From an uncultured Streptomyces sp. (GTDB lineage Bacteria; Actinomycetota; Actinomycetes; Streptomycetales; Streptomycetaceae), in assembly GCA_946480485.1 (NCBI GenBank), contig CAMLJW010000222.1, positions 1-8,357 of the forward strand: a stretch of DNA of 8,357 bases, given 5' to 3'. Shown here one piece after another: positions 1-5,331 of this stretch (its first letter is position 1; every line of letters begins with the position of its first letter). Below the pieces are notes generated by a model. The model ran no database searches and was not told where the DNA came from. It saw only the letters and a list, made by a program, of their open reading frames with translations. The position numbers were made by a program, and so were the translations under genes.

Positions 1-243
1 TCACATGGGAGTGGTCAGCTCCGCCGCCCGGCCGGGACCGGCGCCTTGGCACCGAAAGCCCTTGCCGGACTCGGCGAGAGTAACACCCAACAGAATTTTG
101 ATACTTGTGCCTTTTGAGACGTCATTGAGTCGGTCCGCGTGAAGTATTGGCCATGTGGCCGGTGCGCCCTCAGCTGCCGAGGGGTCATGATCACGAAGCC
201 TCTGTCGAACCGGCGGAGGAAACGATCCGACATGTGAGGCAAC
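1..243. other. Non-coding region upstream of the small secreted protein gene
   Basis: I see no convincing gene here. Open frames on both strands are proline/arginine-rich shadows without good ribosome sites. The stretch around 85-150 is AT-richer than its surroundings and is the likeliest place for a promoter of the gene at 244, but I could not match a -35/-10 pair at 16-19 base spacing. TTGATA at 98-103 is the best -35-like hexamer and has no partner. A purine-rich GGAGGA (215-220) lies ahead of a minimal start-stop ATGTGA (232-237). Confidence 0.4.
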
Positions 244-549
244 ATGCGAAGAGTCAAGATTGCTGCCCGCCAGGCCGCAACCGTTGCCGGGGCGGCGGCG
301 CTGCTCGTGACCGGTGTCAACGTGGCACCGGCCTCAGCTGCGAACCCTCCGAGTTGTGTCGAACGGGACACATGGGGGTCCGGCGCGCAGTCGTATGCCA
401 AGGCGACCAACACCTGTTCGTCCTCGAAGACCTTCTACTTCCAGTGGGACTGGGCAGTAGACGGTGACTGCAAGACACTCAAGGCGGGTTGGGAGCGCAC
501 CGAGTGGCGCGTGCGCCAGGCGAACTTCCGGTCCCTGGTGAACTGCTGA
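244..549 (+). CDS. Small secreted four-cysteine protein, tendamistat (alpha-amylase inhibitor)-like
   Basis: This encodes a 101-residue exported protein. Residues 1-32 form a signal peptide: a basic N-terminus with MRR, K and R, a hydrophobic core at about 13-27, and an APASA cleavage site, leaving a mature domain of about 69 residues. The mature part has four cysteines (38, 58, 76, 101), the last being the final residue. The layout follows tendamistat, a 74-residue Streptomyces alpha-amylase inhibitor with two disulfides: P-S-C-V near the mature N-terminus, a Tyr/Ala/Asn run before the second Cys, exactly 18 residues between Cys 2 and 3, then C-x2-L-x2-G and a terminal L-x2-C. The family's Trp-Arg-Tyr amylase-binding triad is not present; W44 is followed by Gly-Ser. 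Amylase inhibition is therefore doubtful, and a related secreted beta-sandwich of unknown target is equally possible. ATG 244 is the earliest possible start because TGA at 235-237 is in frame; GAGG (236-239) is a close Shine-Dalgarno. It has its own downstream terminator, so it is probably monocistronic. Confidence 0.8.
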   Translation: MRRVKIAARQAATVAGAAALLVTGVNVAPASAANPPSCVERDTWGSGAQSYAKATNTCSSSKTFYFQWDWAVDGDCKTLKAGWERTEWRVRQANFRSLVNC

Positions 550-568
550 GCCACTCACGAATCAAATC

Positions 569-609
569 GTTCCGCTTCCGCGCGCATGATGGGCACGCGG
601 AAGCGGAAC
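569..609 (+). terminator. Intrinsic terminator hairpin after the secreted protein gene
   Basis: A perfect 14-bp inverted repeat (GTTCCGCTTCCGCG at 569-582 and its complement at 596-609) encloses a 13-base loop, starting 20 bases after the stop at 549. There is no long T-tract, as is common for actinomycete terminators. It separates the secreted protein from the transporter operon. Confidence 0.8.
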
Positions 610-620
610 TTCCGTCACTC

Positions 621-662
621 TAATCGCTGACGCCGACCGCAGGGCGTTCGGCGGAAGGATTA
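621..662 (+). promoter_or_regulatory. Leader hairpin overlapping the ribosome-binding site of the ABC operon
   Basis: TAATC (621-625) pairs with GATTA (658-662), and CGCCGA (631-636) pairs with TCGGCG (648-653), giving an 11-bp interrupted stem with an 11-base loop. The only Shine-Dalgarno-like sequence for the ATPase gene, GGAAGGA (653-659), lies in the 3' arm and its internal bulge, 11 bases before ATG 671. It could partly mask the ribosome site, or it could be incidental secondary structure after the preceding terminator. Confidence 0.4.
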
Positions 663-670
663 GCCGGCTC

Positions 671-1582
671 ATGACAGCCCACATCAACTCCCGGCTCACC
701 GACGAGCCAGAGGGACAACAACCAACGGCCCGAACCGTCGATCTGACGGTGCGGTACCGGGACAGAACGGCTCTGAGCGATGTGAGCATGGACATCGGCC
801 GAGGTGTCACCGGACTGCTGGGGCCGAACGGTGCCGGCAAGACCACCCTTCTACGCATTTTGGCGACGGTACAGGCCGCCACTCGGGGCCGAATCGAGTT
901 GTTCGGCACCACGCCTGAGACTCGGGCGCTCCTGAGGGAGACGCGACGCCGGCTTGGCTACCTTCCGCAGAACCCCGGCCTCTACCCGAACTTCACCGTG
1001 CGGGCCTTCGCCCTGCACTTCGCCGCCCTCAAAGAGATCGCCGGCCGTCCCGCGCGCCAGGCCGAAGCCGACCGTGTGCTGCAGGCAGTCGGCCTCGGCG
1101 ACCGAGCGACCGTGAAGATCAAGACGCTGTCCGGGGGGATGCGGCAACGCCTCGCGCTGGCCTGCGCCATGATCGGTCGTCCGGACCTGCTGATCCTCGA
1201 CGAACCCACCGTGGGTCTCGACCCGGAACAGCGCATGGGATTCCGTGAACTGATCGCGGACCTGGGCCGGCACCACTCCGTGCTGCTGTCCACCCACCAG
1301 ACGGACGACGTGTCCTGGCTCTGCAACCGCGTCGTCGTACTGGACGAAGGCCGCGTCCGGTTCACCGGGGAACCGGCGGACCTCACCCGTACCGCCGAGG
1401 GCAAGGTGTGGCTGAGCCCGGAACGGGACGCGGGCGCCGTCGCCGGCTGGTTCATAGGACAGGGCGAGTACCGCAACATCGGCTCCCCTCCCCCGGGCGC
1501 CAGGCTCGTCGAGCCGACTCTGGAGGACGGCTACCTCCTCGCCATGGGTTCGTTCGTCAGCAGCGGGGTGAACGGGCGATGA
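671..1582 (+). CDS. ABC transporter ATP-binding protein
   Basis: This 303-residue protein is the cytoplasmic nucleotide-binding subunit that powers the two membrane proteins encoded next. All ABC motifs are intact: Walker A GPNGAGKT (51-58), Q-loop Gln100 in YLPQNPGLYP, signature LSGGM (153-157), Walker B LLILDE (173-178), D-loop GLD (182-184) and switch His209 in LLSTHQ. Residues 210-303 follow the usual ATPase core and form a C-terminal extension, as in the drug/peptide-export type of single-domain ATPases paired with ABC-2-like permeases. ATG 671 is preceded by GGAAGGA at 653-659. Its stop overlaps the next start as ATGA (1579-1582), which indicates translational coupling. The substrate cannot be read from this subunit. 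The absence of any substrate-binding lipoprotein gene nearby favours an exporter or an immunity/efflux role over uptake. Confidence 0.93.
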   Translation: MTAHINSRLTDEPEGQQPTARTVDLTVRYRDRTALSDVSMDIGRGVTGLLGPNGAGKTTLLRILATVQAATRGRIELFGTTPETRALLRETRRRLGYLPQNPGLYPNFTVRAFALHFAALKEIAGRPARQAEADRVLQAVGLGDRATVKIKTLSGGMRQRLALACAMIGRPDLLILDEPTVGLDPEQRMGFRELIADLGRHHSVLLSTHQTDDVSWLCNRVVVLDEGRVRFTGEPADLTRTAEGKVWLSPERDAGAVAGWFIGQGEYRNIGSPPPGARLVEPTLEDGYLLAMGSFVSSGVNGR

Positions 1583-3120
1583 CCAGAGCCGAATGCCTGC
1601 GGATGGTCCGGCACCCCGCGGTGGCGGGTTCGATCCTGCTCATCGCCCTCCTGTGGGGGTGGGACGCGGTCTTCTCACCCGAGTCGGCTGACTACGCCGT
1701 CCTGCACGTGCAGTCGTACGAACTGCAGGCACCGCTGCTCGCGCCCGCGGCCGGTGTGCTGCTCGCTGCCAATCTCGCCGCCCTGCGGCCCTACCGATAC
1801 GGCACCATCAGCTCGTACGAGGCGCTGAGCCTGCCGGCCTGGCGTCGGTCACTGGCTCTGCTGCTGGCCTGTGTGCCGCCGGCGGTCGTGGTCCTTCTGC
1901 TCTCCGCACTCCGCATGGGGCAGTTCGCCACCGCCGACGGCGCGGTCGGCCGTGTCGAAATCGCTGAGGTGGCCGCCCCCGCCGTGGTGGTCGTACTGGC
2001 CGGATGGCTGGGGGTGCTCGGGGCCCATCTGGTGCACTCGGTCGTGCTGGCCCCCGTCGCTCTCGCGGTTCTGGGTTTGCTGGCCCTGGTGGGTGTGGTC
2101 TCCGTCGATTCGCCCATGCGCTGGTTGTCGTTCGTCGCGGGGGAGAACGACTTCGGGCCGCCCCTGCCGTCCGATCTGATATACCGCCCCGCAGGCTGGC
2201 ACCTGGTGTGGCTCTCCGCTCTGGCGCTGGTGATCCTGGCCGTGACCTTGCTCCTGACCGGAGTCCCACGCCGCTGGGGTGTTTCCGCTCTGGTCATGGC
2301 CCTGGCCCTCGCGGTACCGGCTGCCACTCTGCAGACCCGGCCGGTCCCCGAGCGGATCGAGACGGCGCGGGAACGACTTCTGCTCGCCCCCGATGCCGGG
2401 CAGCGGTGCGAGCGGCGGGGGCGGGGGACCTACTGCGCGTTCTCCGAATTCGTCTCGTACATCGACGCCTGGCACGGGGTCGTCTCGGCTCAGCTCGGCT
2501 CCGTCCCGAAGGATGTCGCAGCCCGGCGGTATGCGGTGCGGCAACGCCTTTCCGTGCCGGCTGCGGACGAGTTCGGCACGTCCGGTGCGGCGCCCACGAA
2601 GCAGTGGAACGAGCTGGACCGCAGGTCGGGCACTCCCGAGGCGGTCTCGGCCGCCACTTCCTGGTCTGTGGGGGGACAGGACAGCTTCGCGGAGGTCGAA
2701 GTGCTGGGGTTCTCGGCCGCCTTCGCCTACCGGGTCGTGTCGGGGAAAGCCATCGCTGGGGACGGACTCACCCCGACGTGCGGTGGGCGGGGTGCGGTCG
2801 TCTTTTGGCTCGCGACGGACGCGACGGAGGACACCAGGCTGGCCCTGCGCACCGTCATGAGCCACAAGAGTGGTGGCTACGGGTTCTCCATGCCACAGCT
2901 GGGCGCCTCATCGGGACCGCAGTTCGGGCCGCGCGAGCTGGCTCTGGGCGAGGCCATGCTCGCCAAGTCGGAGAAGGACCGGTCGGCCATGGTCCGGCGA
3001 GTCGTCGCCGAGTGGGACGAACTCACGGCGCCCAGTACGTCGGTGGACGACGCGGCGCGGCTGCTGGGGCTCCCGCAGCCGCCCGCGGCGCCGACCGACG
3101 AAGCGGTGTGCGCCTCATGA
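1579..3120 (+). CDS. ABC transporter permease with large C-terminal extracytoplasmic domain
   Basis: This is a 513-residue membrane subunit. Start ATG 1579 sits in the ATGA overlap with the ATPase gene; the frame stays open back to 1408, but that stretch lies inside the ATPase gene. About seven hydrophobic segments can be read at residues 14-32, 51-69, 91-111, 131-152, 155-176, 207-229 and 232-252. With a cytoplasmic N-terminus, seven spans place the remaining 260 residues (253-513) outside the membrane. That domain begins with an Arg/Glu-rich helix and has a C277-x8-C286 pair (C..RGRGTYCAF), C401 and C511, consistent with disulfides outside the cell, plus aromatic/Pro motifs (SYIDAWHG, GSVP). 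I do not recognise the domain as an enzyme; no zinc-peptidase HExxH is visible. Actinomycete ABC permeases with such tails are known mostly as hypothetical transporters. It probably pairs with the smaller permease encoded next. Confidence 0.85.
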   Translation: MTRAECLRMVRHPAVAGSILLIALLWGWDAVFSPESADYAVLHVQSYELQAPLLAPAAGVLLAANLAALRPYRYGTISSYEALSLPAWRRSLALLLACVPPAVVVLLLSALRMGQFATADGAVGRVEIAEVAAPAVVVVLAGWLGVLGAHLVHSVVLAPVALAVLGLLALVGVVSVDSPMRWLSFVAGENDFGPPLPSDLIYRPAGWHLVWLSALALVILAVTLLLTGVPRRWGVSALVMALALAVPAATLQTRPVPERIETARERLLLAPDAGQRCERRGRGTYCAFSEFVSYIDAWHGVVSAQLGSVPKDVAARRYAVRQRLSVPAADEFGTSGAAPTKQWNELDRRSGTPEAVSAATSWSVGGQDSFAEVEVLGFSAAFAYRVVSGKAIAGDGLTPTCGGRGAVVFWLATDATEDTRLALRTVMSHKSGGYGFSMPQLGASSGPQFGPRELALGEAMLAKSEKDRSAMVRRVVAEWDELTAPSTSVDDAARLLGLPQPPAAPTDEAVCAS

Positions 3121-3860
3121 GGCACGACGAGCCCGGTAGGGCCGTGAACCACCGGGCCGCCGCGAGTTCCCCGCACGCCCCGGTCGCCTCGGTCACCTCC
3201 GACCTCGGCCGATGGGACGTGGCGCTGTCCGTCATACGGAGCATGCGCTGGGTACCCCTGCCGATCTTCTCGGGCATCGGGATCCTGGTCGTGCTGGTCC
3301 CCCTGCTGACGGGGGCGCAATTCGCCCTGTTGGACACCACTCTGACACTGCGCGCGGGAACCGTGGTCGCGGTCCTGGGAGCGGCGTTTGCGCTGGACGA
3401 CACGGCCGACGACATGACCCGTGCGCTGCCCTTCCCGCGGACGCGCGTGGTCACCCTGCGAGCCGCTGTCGCGCTGGCTGCGGTGGCGCTCTCCTGTGCT
3501 GTGCAGTACGCGCTGGCCCCGTTGATCACGGCGCCCGGCCAGCCGCTGCCCCTCACGGGACTGATTCTTGAACCGGTGACACTCACCGCGTGGACGCTGA
3601 CCGCCGCGGCGGCGGCCGCTGGACGCAGAGATGAGGGCACAGGCGGAGTCGCGGCGGCGCCTGTGCTGGCACTTCTTGTGCTGGCCGCGGCTTTTCTGCC
3701 GGACCGGCTGTCCTTGTTCGCCGAGCTGTTCACCCCCGAATTTCCCCCGTCCCGGTGGCGGTGGACCGTTCTGCTGCTCCTGGCCTGTGTGCTGTGGCGT
3801 GTGACGACACGTGACAGCGGCTTGCCGCCACTGGTGACACGTCTGCGTAGCAGGCGATGA
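3117..3860 (+). CDS. Second ABC transporter permease (six-helix membrane protein)
   Basis: This is a 247-residue membrane protein starting at ATG 3117 in an ATGA overlap with the previous stop. The same frame is open upstream to about 2004, but that part is only the shadow of the first permease. Residues 1-45 are hydrophilic and Ala/Pro/Arg-rich. Hydrophobic segments lie at about 48-66, 75-93, 112-135, 146-168, 176-195 and 214-228, and the protein ends in a basic tail (TRLRSRR). The acidic loop FALDDTADDMTRALPFPRTR (91-110), between helices 2 and 3, resembles the cytoplasmic coupling loop of ABC-2-type permeases, where an ALP/LP-R pattern also occurs in the partner (SLPAWRR, residues 84-90 of the larger permease). 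It lacks the large outer domain. Third gene of the operon; heterodimer formation with the larger permease is inferred from gene order. Confidence 0.78.
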   Translation: MRHDEPGRAVNHRAAASSPHAPVASVTSDLGRWDVALSVIRSMRWVPLPIFSGIGILVVLVPLLTGAQFALLDTTLTLRAGTVVAVLGAAFALDDTADDMTRALPFPRTRVVTLRAAVALAAVALSCAVQYALAPLITAPGQPLPLTGLILEPVTLTAWTLTAAAAAAGRRDEGTGGVAAAPVLALLVLAAAFLPDRLSLFAELFTPEFPPSRWRWTVLLLLACVLWRVTTRDSGLPPLVTRLRSRR

Positions 3861-4067
3861 GCCGGGTCTGTCGTCCAACTCCGTCCGGGTCGGTCGGCCT
3901 CGCGTACGGGCCCGCTCGCCACGGTGGTCGCTTCGCCGCGCTGTCGCCCCGCGGGTCGAGCCACAGCCGTTCGCGCAACCGTCGTCGGCGGGATGGACGT
4001 CCTTGAAACGCAACGGGTGACCGACGAGTACTGCTTCCGCGGTGGGTACCAAGAACATCTGACCCTG

Positions 4068-4073
4068 AAAGGA
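4068..4073 (+). promoter_or_regulatory. Strong Shine-Dalgarno for the 54-residue membrane peptide
   Basis: AAAGGA lies six bases before ATG 4080. This decides the start: the frame is open back to 3924 and contains earlier starts (for example ATG 3993), but none has a comparable ribosome site. The 219 bases between 3860 and 4080 contain no strong hairpin. A weak TTGAAA (4003-4008) has no good -10 partner. Confidence 0.7.
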
Positions 4074-4079
4074 CATCAC

Positions 4080-4244
4080 ATGACCATGAGCAAGAAGTCC
4101 GTCATCATTCTGGCCGTTGTTCTCGCGGCTCTCGCGACCGTGGGATACCTGCTCTTCACCGCCAGTGGGCAATCGACGGGAAGGTCTCACAAGGCGAACA
4201 GCGCGGTGTCGGCCACGTTCGGCCATGAAGCGGCCATGGTATGA
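4080..4244 (+). CDS. Small single-pass membrane peptide of the ABC transporter operon
   Basis: This encodes 54 residues: MTMSKK at the cytoplasmic end, one hydrophobic segment at 7-27 (VIILAVVLAALATVGYLLF), then a hydrophilic tail of about 27 residues rich in Ser, Thr, Ala and His, ending EAAMV. There is no cysteine, so it is neither a lipoprotein nor a lanthipeptide-type precursor. The tail would be outside the cell, either anchored or released after cleavage near TASG. It lies 219 bases after the second permease and is followed 36 bases later by a strong terminator, so it is plausibly the last gene of the transporter operon. Third positions are GC-rich but less extreme than in the permeases. 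I do not recognise a family. It could be an accessory subunit of the transporter, an exported peptide, or unrelated. Confidence that it is expressed rests on the ribosome site, the hydrophobic pattern and the terminator. Confidence 0.68.
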   Translation: MTMSKKSVIILAVVLAALATVGYLLFTASGQSTGRSHKANSAVSATFGHEAAMV

Positions 4245-4280
4245 GCTTGTCCATGTCGTCCGTGTGACGAGACGGCGGCT

Positions 4281-4320
4281 GCCATGACGGGGACCGGACT
4301 CCTCCGCTCCCCGTCATGGC
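4281..4320 (+). terminator. Strong terminator hairpin ending the ABC operon
   Basis: GCCATGACGGGGA (4281-4293) pairs perfectly with 4308-4320. After one mismatch, CGGA (4295-4298) pairs with TCCG (4303-4306), leaving a four-base loop. This 17-bp hairpin begins 36 bases after the stop of the small membrane peptide and is the first convincing terminator downstream of 671. Confidence 0.85.
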
Positions 4321-4432
4321 GTGCTTCGATCACCCGCATCCGGCCCACCAGCCGCGCCCTCACCCCGAACACCACCCTCGACCGGCGCGCTGAAGCAGCC
4401 TGCTGTACCACCACCAACGGCGCACAAGTCTG

Positions 4433-4475
4433 CGGCCGGGAGATCCGAAACACTGGACCAAGGATCTCCCGGTCG
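4433..4475. repeat. 14-bp inverted repeat (hairpin) in the gene-free region
   Basis: CCGGGAGATCC (4436-4446) is perfectly complementary to 4462-4472. The stem extends outward by one G-T and two more Watson-Crick pairs to 4433 and 4475, with a 15-base loop. It is terminator-grade in strength but belongs to no recognised gene. It could terminate minus-strand transcription from the regulator remnant, or be a leftover of a lost gene's 3' end. Confidence 0.6.
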
Positions 4476-4521
4476 GCAAGCACGCCAACAAGGACAACCG
4501 GATCACCGTGGTGCGGCTCCT

Positions 4522-4568
4522 CAAGGACTCGCTCGGCTGGCACTTCGCCAAGGACTCCCTCGGCTGGC
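4522..4568 (+). repeat. Near-identical 20-base direct repeat, 27-base period
   Basis: The 20 bases at 4522-4541 recur at 4549-4568 with one mismatch (19 of 20). The period of 27 keeps reading frame and encodes a nine-residue repeat, KDSLGW plus three. The flanking GGCACTTC also recurs. Confidence 0.75.
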
Positions 4569-4579
4569 GGGAGGGCACT

Positions 4580-5209
4580 TCAACACGCCCGTCTGCTGCA
4601 GATGTGTGGCGGATCCTCGGATCGATACCCCACCCGTGCTTTAAAGTTGAAGCAATGGTCGAGGGGTGCCGTGTTTCGTGTGCAGGGAGTGGAGGTGGAG
4701 GTGGTGGAGGAGCGGCGCCGCCAGGGAAGGTCGTCGGGCGCGGTCTGCGCCCCGTCCCCCCCTGAAGCGCCCGGGCCACCTCCGTACAGATCTTCTCCAG
4801 CTGCCCCACCTGCCGCTCGGTGAGGTGCTCGAAGAGGCAGGCATGGACCGTCGCGATGTGGCCGGGTGCCGTACGTTCCATGAGGGCCATCCCCTCGTCG
4901 GTCAGGAACGCGAGGCTGCCCCGCTTGTCGAGGCGGCATCCTTCGCGGCGTACCGCGCCGTCCCTCTCCAGACGCGTCACGGCGTAGGTCAGCCGGCTGC
5001 GGGTGATCTTCAGCGCCTCGGCGAGATCGGTCATGCGCAGGCAGCCGTGGGGTGCCTCGGAGAGGGTGGTCAGGATGGAGTAGTAGAGGTGCGGCACGTC
5101 GGCCTCCTGCTGGAGCTGAGGGCCGATCGCGTCCTCCAGGAGAGGGGGAGGCGGCGACGTATGCGCGCCACGCGCGCTGCTCCTCGGGGGTGAGCCAGCG
5201 GGTCGTCAT
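4580..5209 (-). pseudogene. MarR-family transcriptional regulator, frameshifted twice
   Basis: The product would be a winged-helix DNA-binding regulator that usually represses itself and a divergent gene. The N-terminus MTTRWLTPEEQRAWRAYVAA reads from ATG 5209. The continuation LLEDAIGPQLQQEADVPHLYY lies one frame over, after a run of five G (plus strand 5144-5148) that looks one base too long. From there the frame holds the whole domain: MTDLAEALKITRSRLTYAV recognition helices, then the wing REGCRLDKRGSLAFLTDEG, then dimer helices to EVARALQ (ending about 4763). At a run of seven C (4756-4762) the original frame is regained if one base is missing, giving DGAQTAPDDLPWRR, a tail typical of Streptomyces regulators. 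Without that second shift the frame runs on to 4360 as proline-rich nonsense. No stop follows PWRR, so the 3' end looks rearranged. GTG 5097 has a chance perfect AGGAGG (5103-5108), so a truncated protein lacking the first helix could be made, with a frame of 245 codons to 4360. Sequencing error at homopolymers is the main alternative to a true pseudogene. Confidence 0.75.
4640..4651. promoter_or_regulatory. Second copy of the TTTAAAGTTGAA operator-like motif
   Basis: This is identical to the 12 bases at 5229-5240, but lies at the decayed 3' end of the MarR gene. It continues AGTTGAAGCA...GTCGAGG, which resembles the first and last units of the tandem repeat at 5234-5292. It may mark the former promoter of a lost MarR target gene, or a duplicated end of the regulatory region. 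Confidence 0.4.
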
Positions 5210-5228
5210 GCCACCCGTGTAGATACTG

Positions 5229-5240
5229 TTTAAAGTTGAA
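5229..5240. promoter_or_regulatory. Putative MarR operator between regulator and RibD-like gene
   Basis: TTTAAAGTTGAA is an imperfect inverted repeat (TTTAA, two bases, TTGAA) in the divergent intergenic region, 19 bases upstream of the MarR start and 91 bases upstream of ATG 5332. Position and partial symmetry suit the binding site of an autoregulating MarR dimer. It is also locally AT-rich, so it could be part of a promoter instead. TACTGT (5224-5229) beside it is a possible plus-strand -10. Confidence 0.5.
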
Positions 5241-5292
5241 TCACATCAAGCTGAAACACGTCGAGTTCGAAGCACCGAGTCGAACCACGTCG
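5234..5292 (+). repeat. Four imperfect 15-base tandem repeats in the regulator intergenic region
   Basis: Units are AGTTGAATCACATCA (5234-5248), AGCTGAAACACGTCG (5249-5263), AGTTCGAAGCACCG (5264-5277) and AGTCGAACCACGTCG (5278-5292). The consensus is AGTYGAAnCACGTCG. The first unit overlaps the right half of the operator-like motif. The array fills the leader of the RibD-like gene. Confidence 0.65.
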
Positions 5293-5331
5293 AGGCCCTG
5301 ACCGTCAGGCTCTCCGAGAGGTAGTGCGCCG

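Larger units (their letters stand above)
4394..4765 (+). pseudogene. Possible decayed coding remnant in an otherwise gene-free region
   Basis: No intact gene is recognisable between the terminator at 4320 and the regulator remnant. One plus-strand frame is open from just after TGA 4391-4393 to TGA 4763-4765. Within it, about 38 codons (4463-4576) have almost exclusively G or C in third position, the signature of real Streptomyces coding sequence. They read DLPVGKHANKDNRI, then a nine-residue repeat KDSLGWHFA / KDSLGWREG. Outside this island codon use is poor, and there is no ribosome site or sensible start. I do not recognise the protein. It may be the leftover of a gene truncated by recombination, since it ends near the duplicated operator-like motif at 4640. 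The compositional signal could also be chance. Confidence 0.3.

Noticed and set aside
1408..1578. Upstream extension of the larger permease frame
   Set aside because: It lies inside the ATPase gene, encodes Arg-rich nonsense, and the ATGA overlap at 1579 gives the natural start.
3861..4079. Possible terminator or promoter between the second permease and the small peptide
   Set aside because: Only about five-bp inverted repeats (for example CCGCG/CGCGG near 3931-3952) and an unpaired TTGAAA at 4003 were found; neither is convincing.
4655..4765. Short plus-strand ORF MVEGCRVSCAGSGG... after the TTTAAAGTTGAA motif
   Set aside because: Glycine-run composition comes from a GTGGAG/GGTGGA simple repeat, and there is no ribosome site.
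5297..5320. Two tiny back-to-back hairpins (CCTGA/TCAGG and CTCT/AGAG) ahead of the RibD-like gene
   Set aside because: Four to five pairs each; too weak to claim regulation, although the second touches the Shine-Dalgarno.
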